A stretch of DNA of 64,000 nucleotides, taken from Ligustrum vulgare. Its lineage: Eukaryota > Streptophyta > Magnoliopsida > Lamiales > Oleaceae. The notes beneath the pieces are model-generated. The model was not told where the DNA came from and made no database searches. It worked only from the letters and a program-made list of their open reading frames with translations. Position numbers and translations under genes: made by a program. Positions 35,197-45,605 of the stretch are shown piece after piece. The DNA lies in assembly GCA_963555705.1 (NCBI GenBank), contig OY743172.1, forward strand, positions 22,629,446 through 22,693,445, given 5' to 3'. How positions within the stretch are numbered: position 1 is the stretch's first letter; every line of letters begins with the position of its first letter.

Positions 35197-35250
35197 CCTC
35201 CTGTCCGTGACGGGCAGGAGCTACCCTGCCCGTCACAGGCAGGGGTGTGT
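35197..35250. repeat. GC-rich hairpin
   Basis: CCTGTCCGTGACGGGCAGG is followed shortly by CCTGCCCGTCACAGGCAGG, a nearly perfect inverted repeat in otherwise AT-rich DNA. Function unknown; probably part of a small transposon. Confidence 0.55.
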
Positions 35251-35326
35251 GGACCCACAGGCTAATATCATAACTTGAACTCATTTTAGTGAAAACAATT
35301 TATTGTTTACGGGATTAGTTTTAGAT

Positions 35327-35445
35327 AGAAATGATCTAGTGCACGTGGACGTGTACAATACCGTGCACGTTCAGTGCAAAAAAAATCACCCTCTCATGGG
35401 GTGAGGGCAGCGCTCTGGATGTGCAACGTGCACTAGATCATTTCT
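35327..35445. mobile_element. 119-bp MITE with 20-bp perfect terminal inverted repeats
   Basis: AGAAATGATCTAGTGCACGT at the left is exactly complemented by ACGTGCACTAGATCATTTCT at the right. The target duplication is not clear, so the superfamily is open. It lies about 570 bases upstream of the reductase start codon. Confidence 0.75.
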
Positions 35446-36419
35446 CTATTTTTAGGACAAATTTTTTTTTTTTATTGAAGTTTCTTATGATTTCGATTTC
35501 CTATTTCAGTTACATATACTTGCGTTGCCTACTACGTTTTCAAATTTCAATTGAAGAATACTGAATGCAACGATACTGTAATTAAAAAAGAAGGTCACTC
35601 TGGAATCCAGAATGCAACGACACTGTAATAAAAAAATTAAAAAAAAAAAGGAAAATAATGCAAAGAGACGATAACTACTAAAGTTTTAAAATTCTTAATA
35701 AAATTTCAATTAAGAAATTATCTTTACAAAAATTCAAAACTAAGAATAACAAGAAAAAAAAATAGAGCTTCATCTTAGACCTAGTACAATATTTTATTTA
35801 AACAATCTTATTGATGAGAAGAAAACAATACAACCTTGTTGAATTCATCACTGAAAAGAATAAAAACTTGAATTAAATCTTCATTCCAACATTTGCTCAA
35901 TGAGATCTAAGTATGAATTGTCTTGCCTCTTCAATTCCGAAATTTGATTCTTGAATTTGAATATGCCTCTAATGTAGAATAGTCTCTACAATCCCTTTGA
36001 TTATTTCATCATATATTTATACTAGGTTAGAATCTTAGTCCAAGCCAAAAGAATCTAATGAAGCTAAACACACGACTCTATAACTAACTAGAAAAAACAC
36101 AGATTACTCAAAATTGACGTGTGTGTATGTGTGGAAAAAATAAGTCTTTCAAATGGGTTTGGAGGTTGGAATATAGATGCAACCTTAAGAATGCATATCG
36201 CATCAATGTATTCTCTATATAATGTTGGGATATCAACGACGAATCAAAGAACTTATTTTGTGTTCGGGCATCAAAGATAAACTTAGCATGAAAATTAAAA
36301 CGTGATAATGTCAACTAACATTCAACTTAAATACTACATGCCTAAACTAAAAGCAAAATCCTAAAACTAAATGCAATGTAATACTAAATGAAGCAGTATA
36401 AATAATGGTAGAGAATTGT
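35446..36419. other. AT-rich non-coding stretch
   Basis: No ORF with a domain was seen. The end (36300-36419) probably belongs to the Gypsy-derived unit that continues to 37210. Confidence 0.4.
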
Positions 36420-37210
36420 GTTGCCTCCCAACAAATGCTCGATTTATAGTCTTGAACTCGACTTTTTGTAGCAGTCATAATTCAAGGAACTTTAAATAAA
36501 GTTTTGGACGTCTCTCTTTGCTAGTGTTTGTTGAACTTACACTGATTTTCATTTATTTTTCAAAAGTTAACATTGCCCTTGTTAATTAAAGTATATCTTG
36601 ACTTCACCACTTAATTCAAACTCCACTATGTAAACTTCAATGGTATCATCGGTGTCAATGACAAAATCAATTATTAATCAATCATTGGAGTTAGATGATT
36701 ACTTGGTAATGTCAGGATCATTAAATATCGTCTTTTTAGTTTGCTCTACAATTATTAACTCCTCGTTTTTCATATGATCATCTTCTTTAATTGAAGTTTC
36801 CTCGAGTTCAATGCCAATTCAAAAATTTTGACAAAGAGGCAATGACATCTTCATGGAAAATATTTTCCTCTTGTTGTATTTGTTGAAACTTGAAAGCTTG
36901 ATTGAGGTGATTCTCTTAATTGATGCACATTTACTCTCAGTGATCGAAATATTTCAACAGGTAAATCTTCCACATCAAATTTTGGTGAGATAAATAATAT
37001 AGCTAGTAAGTCATCTATGGAAGTTTCATCAATTTCACATTCTGCTTTTGTATCTCATATCTGTCCTATAATTAAATCTCCCACAAGCATATCTCATTCT
37101 TCAATCTCTTGAGTTATCAATTGTTATTGCTTTATAAAGAAATCATATACAAGAATTTTGTTGAAGTCAATCACAACCATCTTTTCTTGCTTTTTTTATG
37201 TCCTGAAAAG
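36420..37210 (-). pseudogene. Minus-strand Gypsy-derived coding remnant, copy B
   Basis: This is collinear with 24290-25060 over its length but diverged, roughly three bases in four the same by eye. The phrase that reads GTTGGGAGGCAACAC on the minus strand lies at its end, as in copy A. Stops occur in all frames. No primer site or LTR is found on its right side, where a Stowaway MITE and pararetrovirus-like debris begin instead. Confidence 0.5.
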
Positions 37211-37315
37211 AGAAAAATAAAATCAAACTAAAATATACTGAACTATAAGATTCATTGTTTTCTAATCTTTCTATAGTTTCATTGTGGTCTTTAAGTTTAT
37301 TACTACTCCGACCCA

Positions 37316-37574
37316 TAAAGATAGTCTCAATTCCATTTTTACGCAGATTAAGAAAACATAGTTAGTATATGTTGAAACTATAAATTTACACACACTTTAC
37401 CTAATATACCCCTACGTTGAATAATGAATAATTCATATTTGTTAATAACAATGTATATTAAATGGAGGTATATTAGAGAATTAAGATATTAATATACTCT
37501 CAATAAGAAAAGTAACATATAATTTAGAATAAACAAAAAAGAAAAATGAGCATATCTTTGTGGGACGGAGGGAG
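37316..37574. mobile_element. Stowaway-type MITE
   Basis: Ends CTCCGACCCATAAAGATAG at the left and ATCTTTGTGGGACGGAGGGAG at the right are the usual Stowaway terminal repeats. TA precedes the left end; the right flank is TC, a probable mutated TA. Confidence 0.75.
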
Positions 37575-37679
37575 TCTGAAATTCTTCTTTTATTCCTAAA
37601 CAAGTATTACATTGCATTTCTAAATAATTTTTATATTAATTTCTATTTTTATGTCTTGGATATATTTTACATATTTTAC

Positions 37680-39014
37680 ATTTATCCATCATCGATCCTT
37701 GACCTTTTATCCATTCATTGAAAATATTCTATGTTAATCATTTTTGTGTCTAAATTTGAAAATTTTAATTCTTCTAAATCACTGCTATTATTATCTTCAG
37801 GACTACTTGTAATTTCTAAATTCTCTAATTCTTCATCGGTGTAAATACTATATACTGAACTATAAGATTCATTGTCTGATAATTGTACAATATTACATTT
37901 ATTTCTCATATACTATCATTGATTTATTTGCAGTTTCTCTTTTTCTCTTTTTATTAGGACATTTATTAGCAAAATGTCTAGATCTTCGCAAATATAACAT
38001 AACAGTCTTTTATACTTTTTGGCTTTTTAACAAATCTATCATAATCAGGTCTTTTATTTTATAAGTATGTCCTACTTGGTCTAGTATTCTAATTTCTCTT
38101 ATTTTGATATTGTATTTTATATTTATCTTTTCTGTACAATTTTTTCTTTCATCTTTTATAATCTTAGGTCCGTGGTATATATAAATCTGAACAAAAAGAG
38201 TAATTTAATTTCTTTATTTGCTTTCTTGCTACTTCCTCTATATAGCATTCTTTTAATTTATCATATATGAGTATTATGGTAGCACTACTAGTTCATAAGT
38301 ATTATCTCTGTTAGGTTTGATCCTATAATTATTTCTCTAATAAATTTAGTCAAGTTTCTGGGATTACCTCATCCAACCATTCTTAACCTAACTTCATCTG
38401 GTTTTAATTTTTTAGAGCGTCACGTATATATTTATTATTTAATGCTGTCTTTCCTAAATAAGTTTCTAAGTAAGCCACATTTCTTCTAAAGTCATTTGTA
38501 TAGGTATACCGTTATATGCTCTAATTCCAGAGTTTTCCCATTTAGTTAATGTACTAGGTGTATCTTGTGGTTTACAATTATTTATTTCTAATATTAATCA
38601 TCTCGCTTGCTATTGGTAAACTACATCCTTCTTCCATTCATCTTTTTTCTAAGCTTTATATTTTATCTTCCCAATCGTATACTTTCGCAGGTGGAAAAGA
38701 GAACTTCCCTCCAATATCATATTATGTATTCATTGATTCTTTTCTACTTCCAAATTCTCGATCTACTCTGATTTTGCGTTTTTAATACTTTCACTGCTTT
38801 CTTCCATTTTAATTTCTATGTTTTTGTTATCTTCTAAAAAAGATTTAATTTCTACTACTCTAAATTTTCTAAGGTTTCTATAGTATTCCATATATATACC
38901 CAAATTCTTTCTCGTCGTCTTCACTTTCGTCATCTTCACTATCTTCACTTAATACATTAATTTCTTTGTTACCCTCAAAGTATTTTGTTTCAATATCTAC
39001 ATTCTTCTTCATTT
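37680..39014 (-). pseudogene. Caulimovirid-like or retroelement gag/coat remnant
   Basis: Minus-strand, very AT-rich decayed coding. A CCHC knuckle-like phrase near 37950-38000 (one Cys appears changed) is followed downstream by an acidic tail (37909-37715) containing SVYSIYTDEE. Upstream, a Trp-containing phrase and a basic DEVRLRMVG-like phrase (38270-38560) suit the coat-protein region of endogenous plant pararetroviruses. Many stops and frame changes are present. I am unsure: a Gypsy gag could look similar. The remnant is too broken to encode a working protein. Confidence 0.35.
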
Positions 39015-39756
39015 GGGTTAATTTTACAAATGGTCACTAAAGTTTGAGCAAAATTTCAAAATAGTCACTGAAGTTCCATAGTTTAGTAACAGTCACCCAA
39101 GTTACAAAAAGTTTCAACAAAGGACTAAATTTCAACCAAACTTAAAAATGGGGACTTAATATATAATTTTGACCCTATTTTGTAAAATTGCAAACAAACT
39201 CCTACTCTCACACACAATCACTACCAGGTCTCCGTTTCCAGAAAAACTTTCTAAAGGTGAAGATTCCTAAAAGAAATTTGGGGGAGAAACCTTCCCTCAA
39301 ATTTGGTCCAAACCGTACCAGAATCACCATCTGCGGGGAGCCCCCCCAAAAAAATTGGTGTGGTTTTGCACCACCCGAAAATGGGACCAGATCTGGTGCA
39401 TCCAAATCTGGTGCCAAATCACACCAGATTTTGGTGAGATGTGGCATCAGGAAAATGGGGGGACGGCTAATCTGATTCGGCAACAGTTTTCCTGTGTAAA
39501 ATTGCAACAAATTTTGGTGGTGCCGGTGGTGGCAGCTACTGGAGTGGAGATGAGGACGGGGGCCTCCCCGACAATTTTGTTATGATGCCAATATTATACT
39601 TTAAGTCATCAATATCTGTTTTTTTAACGAAATATACCATGAGTGACCTTATCTAAAACTTTTTGTAACTTGGGTGACCGTTATTGAAACTATGGAACTT
39701 CAGTGATCGTTTTAAAATTTTGCTCAAACTTCAGTGACCGTTTGTAAAATTAACCC
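39015..39756. mobile_element. 742-bp Mutator-type MITE with ~100-bp inverted repeats
   Basis: The ends GGGTTAATTTTACAAATGG and (reverse complement of the right) GGGTTAATTTTACAAACGG begin terminal repeats of about 100 bases, including CACTGAAGTTCCATAGTTT. A perfect 9-base duplication TCTTCATTT lies at 39006-39014 and 39757-39765. A 9-bp duplication and long inverted repeats indicate the Mutator superfamily. The less AT-rich middle (39190-39590) has overlapping ORFs on both strands without a recognised domain; a captured host fragment is possible. Confidence 0.85.
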
Positions 39757-39765
39757 TCTTCATTT

Positions 39766-40670
39766 TCTTCTTCGTTTTTTTTTTTTTCTCTGTTATGCTT
39801 GATAAGTATAATTTTCAATTCTAATGCTTAAAGTTCCATTACTATTTTTATACATAATATTATATTCTGATACTAATATAGGTCTTTTTAAAAAAGTTTC
39901 CTAAATTCCAATATAATCCGACATTTATTTCGAAGAAAATTTCTCAGCTGTGATGGCTTTTATACCTTTTTGTCCTAATAAATTGATTATCCGATCATTT
40001 TCTAATTTGTAATTGGTAGTGCTATTTTCACTAAGTCTCCTGAATAATAATGTACGAATCAACAAATTCTCTTAATCTCTTTTCATTTGATATCCTTTTG
40101 ATTTTATTCGTATTATAATTGTTTTTATAAAAATTCTTAGTTCTAAGTAAGTAGTCCGTTTAAAATATATCATTCCTCCTTTATTATTAACAGACCCATT
40201 TAGAATTAATAATAGTATGAATAAAAGGATTACATAGAGAAAAATTTAGTAGCTAAAGCGTTAAGATGTTTACATGATAGTAGATTTACGGATATAGAAC
40301 AATGATTATTAGGAAACAATTTCTTTGTTAAAATCTTTTTCTATTAAAGTCTAGGGATATAATTGATCTTCGTACGTGCATGAAAATATCTTTTCCCCAT
40401 AATGTTGATATATTAAAGATTTTATTTCTTATATATATCTAAGGCTTTTACTAATTTTAATTTATTCTATCTAAAAGTTTTGATATGTTCTTCAACATTC
40501 ATTATAGATTCCAGTATTGCTTCCAATTCATTTTTCCACTTAATGCTCTTATTAAAGGATTACATATTACTCTCCTATCTGTCCAGTCAGGATATGGCGC
40601 CCACGATGAACATCATAATCCCTACTCACCTTGTATGTGTCATATAAATCCCACATAAAAAGATATTGTT
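39766..40670 (-). other. AT-rich debris, probably continuing the pararetrovirus-like remnant
   Basis: The Mutator MITE is inserted within a larger AT-rich tract, and 39766-40560 has the same composition and minus-strand coding-like look (for example GQKGIKAITAEKF near 39960). I recognise no domain with confidence. Confidence 0.3.
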
Positions 40671-40744
40671 GCTATGCTTAATTTATCTCACTTCCCTTAA
40701 AAAGCATATGCATTCAAAAGGTACCAACCACTTGGTACCGTAAC

Positions 40745-41327
40745 CAGTGGCGAGCGCAGACTTTTCGTCTTACTGGTGCACAATTTGTATTTTTGCCGAC
40801 GGTTTGTACGGGCTGCCCCCGAAAATTTTTTTTTAGGAAGAAGACCGAAAATGAAGAAGTAGTTGAGATTTTATTAAAATTGTTCTTTATGCGTTTTCAT
40901 ACTTTGATAACATTTCATTACATCATTGTCAATATTAAGTACATATCATTCTCAATATTTGCTACATCAAATTTAAGAGTATCTCTCCTAACATCCCCAA
41001 CATTATCCTCGACGTTGAGATATATCTTCAATTTCAACATCAATTTCTTCACCAAGTTCATCAACCCTTTCATTCTAACTTCATTTTCATTACTTTGTTT
41101 ATCAGAAGAAAAAAAACATGAATTTACGCTTAAAATATTTTTTCAAAACTGATACAAACAAATAAATAAATAATTGTAAACACATATTAACCCTTAAATC
41201 TCAAATATTCCAATATAATTTTAGGGAATCAGGTAATAACTATGTTCAAGAATCAACTGATTTTTTTTTATTAAAAAAAAAAAAAAAAAAGTCGAAATTT
41301 TACTGTGGCACGTTGAGTCCGTCCCTG
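40745..41327. mobile_element. 583-bp hAT-like non-autonomous element
   Basis: Starts CAGTGGCGAGCGCAG and ends so that its reverse complement reads CAGGGACGGACTCAA. The flanks are ACCGTAAC (40737-40744) and ACCATAAC (41328-41335), an 8-base target duplication with one change. This fits hAT. The corresponding 3' flank of the intact gene copy (near 30615) lacks it. The 119-codon ORF inside has no recognised domain. Confidence 0.7.
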
Positions 41328-43283
41328 ACCATAACAAGATACAGTATACAACATACAGTTCGATTCACCATAATTAATAATTTTCCTCATTCAACACCAG
41401 AAATTCCGATTCCATACAGTATAAAGGTAGTATATTTGTAAATTTAAAGGACATAAATTATTTTTAAAAAATAAAGCCTTTGCTCTTCAAACTCTGGACA
41501 GAATCCTTGATAATCTGCTCCATGGGAATAAATTCGAGACCCAAGTCTATCAACTTCTTCGACGCGTCCTTGGCCCTCAGTATCTCGGGATGAGTATCCT
41601 TGGGCAATCTACAAACATTCAGCAATACTAGCATTTGAGAATAAAGACATTGCAAATATATTGCGAGCAAGCCAAGAGAAAACAGCACTGATACAAAAAT
41701 AAAAAGAAAAGGGAGTATTCTTTTATTCAGGGAACTCTTTCGTCTTTGAAGTTTTAAATAGCACCCCACGACTAAAGAAATGAATATAGGAGTAAACAAG
41801 AAAAGAAAATATTTGATTACAATGAAATTGGACTAATCCATAAACAAAATGCAGTCTCTTTTGAGTTTTATATGTTCTTTATATTCCATCATCTTCTTCA
41901 CAATTCAAATCTTGTGGATATTTTGCAACCAGAGCCCCATACCTTGGAACCTTGAACTCTGGGAAAAGTTCTGCCACCTTAGCAGCAAAATCACCATAAT
42001 GAGATATTGCTTCAACACACAAGTGCCTTCCATTTGCTGATTTGTTCTCATACACCAGTATGTATGTGTGCTAGAGCCACATCTTTAACATGGACAGATC
42101 CCATAAACATATTTTCATGTGTCAGTGCAGCCTAAAACCCAAAGGGAAAAAATGGTAAGTGATCTCAACATTATTCCCAAGAATAAATGGTATAATAATT
42201 CTGCCATGAATGAGCGCAATACTTTTTATCATTTTTTTTTTATAACCAATTAGAAAAAAGATCATTACTTCCTTCTGATTACTTACTTTTGCAACTAAGA
42301 TTCTAATCTTGGAACTAAGCACATGAAAACAGATGGAATGGAATGTAGAAGGCATTGTAAAAATAGATATCTGTTCTTGTTAATAAATTAGAGAACAGTA
42401 TATGCTCATCAATAATCTCAAATAAGAATTACCCTGAAGAAGGCACAGAAGCATTAGCACGCTAGCATTTAATGCCGGAGGGATAATAGGGCCCATCACT
42501 GCTCCAGGATTTACCACAACTATATCCAAATTTTTTTCCTTGGCAAATCTCCAGGCAGCTTTTTCAGCTAGTGTTTTAGAAAGGGAATACCACAGCTAAC
42601 ATACAGAACAATAAAATTCCACCAATGTATTAATCAGCTTAAAATACAGAAAGTAATTATTATTATTATTATTATTACAAAAATAAAAGTATGCACAACA
42701 GGTGAAAACAGAACATTTGGATATCCATTCACCATAATATAGGACTTAAACGTAGAACAAAGATCAAAATGGCCACTTAGAACATATCTGAATTAACAGT
42801 ATTATACATATACTCCTAAACTTGCAATGAAAATTGAGAAAAAAATTAGGGAAACTAGTTTCTTTTGTTTATACACGTCTTCTTCTTGATGATGAAAAAT
42901 TGTTCTCCGAGTTTTGGCATACTTCTTTACTATGGAAAAGAGCATCATCTTGCATTTAAAAAAAAAAAAGTCTTCCTAAATCACGTTTACCTTCCCCCTG
43001 TATCCCTTTTCTGTGTTACACTAACAAAACTCTGACTGAGATAGTTTCAGTAGATGACATCGTCAGAAAATGATCGGACATCAGTGGTTGACTTTTCTAG
43101 ATCGCTTATCATAATAAGTTGACAAAATCAAGTCTAGTTCCAATGATAACATAACCCCCCATGTAACGACCCGGGTCCCACTTAACGGGCTGTCCCAACC
43201 GTTAGATGACGGTGTACTGTCCCCACCGTACCAACACGAGTCTTTTCAGCATGCTTTGTCCTCACTCGCACGCTCTCCGAGAA

Positions 43284-43390
43284 AACTTCCCAGGAGGTCA
43301 CCCATCCCAGAATTTCTCCAAATCAAGCACGCTTAACTGTGGAGTTTCTAACGATGGACTTCCGGAAAAAAAGGTGCACCTTGTGGTATG
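43284..43390 (-). other. 5S rRNA-derived segment of the left Cassandra LTR
   Basis: On the minus strand CAGTTAAGCGTGCTTGATTT and GGGATGGGTGACCTCCTGGG match conserved 5S rRNA segments, including the internal promoter. In Cassandra this carries an RNA polymerase III promoter. It is not a ribosomal gene. An equivalent segment lies at 43708-43812. Confidence 0.85.
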
Positions 43391-43707
43391 AGTAGTACCT
43401 ATCATTTCTTTTAAGCTTTCTTAGTCGGGGTATTACAATCACCCCCTGTTAAACTCGCGACGTCCTCGTCGCGCTTAACCCATCAGAGGATCTGTTGCCA
43501 GGCGTTGAGATTCTAGAGGTGGCTCCCGCCCTAAGACGTAGCACTTAGTTCTCGATTTTCGGCTGGCGGCCGTCTCTGATACCATTTGTAACGACCCGGG
43601 TCCCACTTAACGGGCTGTCCCGACCGTTAGATGACGGTGTACTGTCTCCACCGTACCAACACGAGTCTTTTCAGCATTCTTTGTCCTCACTCGCACGCTC
43701 CCCAAGA

Positions 43708-43812
43708 AAACTTCTCAGGAGACCACCCATCCCAGAATTTCTCCAAACCAAGCACGCTTAACTGTGGAGTTTCTAACGATGGACTTCCGGAAAAGAAAGT
43801 GCACCTTGTAAT
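43708..43812 (-). other. 5S rRNA-derived segment of the right Cassandra LTR
   Basis: Same as the left one but with more transitions (for example GGTCTCC for GGTCACC-type changes around 43720). As the 5' LTR it would drive transcription of the element. Confidence 0.85.
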
Positions 43813-44627
43813 ATGAGTAGTACCTATCATTTCTTTTAAACTTTCTTAGTCGGGGTATTACACCCCATATCATCATTCACTTCATCTAAGTTCATGTTAT
43901 CTTGACATATCTTCATCATACACTCTTTTTCTGCCTTTCCATTTTCAATCCATGAGCTTCACTTTTGCTACTTTAACATAAGCACAGTCACTCAACTGAG
44001 ATTGGCTGCATGAAACATTTCCTACTTTTCCTTTCTCTATGTATATCCTTCTTTTTTTTTTTTTTTTTGGTTAATGTATAAGCAAATGTAATCAGTAGTC
44101 AGTTGCACCTGACACGCAGTTGGCTATTTTAAGAGGAATGCACCGTCAGCACTGATAATGACAATTTCTACATTGTTTTTGTCCTTTCTGAGTTTGAAAT
44201 TATAAACAGAAATAGATATTAGCATATATCCCAGAGTAAGACTTGCCTCGTGAAACAATTGTATGCAAAAATCGAATGGAGATTCTTTGTTTGAATTCAT
44301 GAGTTTTTACTTTTAGATACATGGTCCTCATTCTAGAACAATAGCCTAATCAGTAGTTTTGAAATCAAATGGCAGACATTCTTTCATTTTTCTTTTAGAT
44401 AACATAACAAAATCAATCTTTTTACAATAACGCTAGGTTCCCAATTGCCTTCACAATGTGCATGACAATAATTGAGATATCGCGAGAAATTACTTTAGAA
44501 AATGTCGCGATATTTTGACATAAAAACTTTACAGCTGGGTATTTCACTTCACTTACGCTACAACCCATTCCCATGCCCATTCTCTGTAAAATTCACAAAG
44601 AAATCCCTCTCACAGAAATTACTTGAT

Positions 44628-44989
44628 CTTCGTCACTGACAACCGGACGGAGCTGGCCTTGAGCGTTCTCGACAACCCACCGGAGGTAGACGACGACGGT
44701 TGCGGCTCTGCACTTCGAAAAATACTGGAAGAAATGACGGACTGAGCTTCAGAATTTGAGCTACGATTATGGAGCTTGGTATTGTATCTGGAATTCAGTT
44801 TTCGGAACCTTCGTCACTGACAACCGGACGGAGCTGGCCCTGAGCGTTCCCGACAACCCACCGGAGGTAGACGACGACGGTTGCGGCTCTGCACTTCAAA
44901 AAATACTGGAAGAAATGACGGACTGAGCTTCAGAATTTGAGCTACGATTATGGAGCTTGGTATTGTATCTGGAATTCAGTTTTCGAACC
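44628..44989 (+). repeat. 181-bp tandem duplication near the MULE left end
   Basis: Two nearly identical units (44628-44808 and 44809-44989) start CTTCGTCACTGACAACCGG and end CAGTTTTCGGAAC/CAGTTTTCGAACC. Each contains GATTATGGAGCTTGGTATTG, with an ATG at 44769 or 44950 that could be the transposase start (MEL, donor after the G of CTTG). The duplication therefore repeats a presumed leader and first exon. Confidence 0.85.
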
Positions 44990-45605
44990 ATTACTGTATT
45001 ATTTTTCTTAATCAGTTAGGACAGCAGCATTATTTGTTTAAGAAATGTGGGAAATGTACTATCTGGCCTGCAATTTTTCAATAAGTATTACTTTATATAC
45101 AAACACTTTCTATGAGTAGATGTATAAAGAACGTTGATGAAGTAAGAGTCTAACCAGTATAATAAAGAAGGAAAAAAAAAATTTCCCCTGCGAAAGTGAT
45201 TTATAATGTCAAGACAAGCACATAAACAGCTTAACTTCTGGACATTTTTTACTCTTCTTAGGAGAAATTTTTTACTTCTCAAATAGAGTAGTTTTGGCTA
45301 ACCTCCTGGTTGTAATTTCTTTTAGTTATGGATCAGTAATTGCTGCTTAACAATGTGCCCACTCAAAAGTCTTACTTATCTGCTCCTCTACTTGAATTTC
45401 TTTTACTGGGGATAGGTGTTATAAAGATACATGAAATTGTACAGATTCCTTGGATGAATTGCTTGAACCTAAACTAAATTCATTAATTCCAATGACAAAA
45501 TTAAAACGGGTTGCAACAAAATCAAGACTTTTTTCGCAAGAGTATACTTAATTATCTGGTTGATATTTTGAATAATTTGTCATACTATTTGTGATCAATG
45601 TGCAG

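Larger units (their letters stand above)
43162..43862 (-). mobile_element. Complete Cassandra TRIM element with 5S-like LTRs
   Basis: Two 276-base direct repeats (43162-43437 and 43587-43862) flank a 149-base middle. Both start TGTAACGACCC and end GGGGTATTACA on the plus strand. A perfect 5-bp duplication CCCCA lies outside (43157-43161, 43863-43867). On the minus strand the right LTR is followed by TGGTATCAGAGAC (43584-43572), the initiator-Met tRNA primer site, and CAGGGGGTGAT precedes the left LTR, so the element is in minus orientation. Each LTR contains a 5S rRNA-like segment. It encodes nothing and would need enzymes from other elements. The LTRs differ at roughly 14 positions, mostly C/T or G/A. 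Confidence 0.95.

Noticed and set aside
39208..39510. 100-codon minus-strand ORF in the Mutator MITE
   Set aside because: It overlaps other open frames in both strands, runs into the inverted repeat area and shows no domain; kept only as a possible captured fragment.
43284..43812. Two 5S rRNA genes
   Set aside because: They are diverged 5S-like segments inside Cassandra LTRs, with a primer site, target duplication and two direct repeats.
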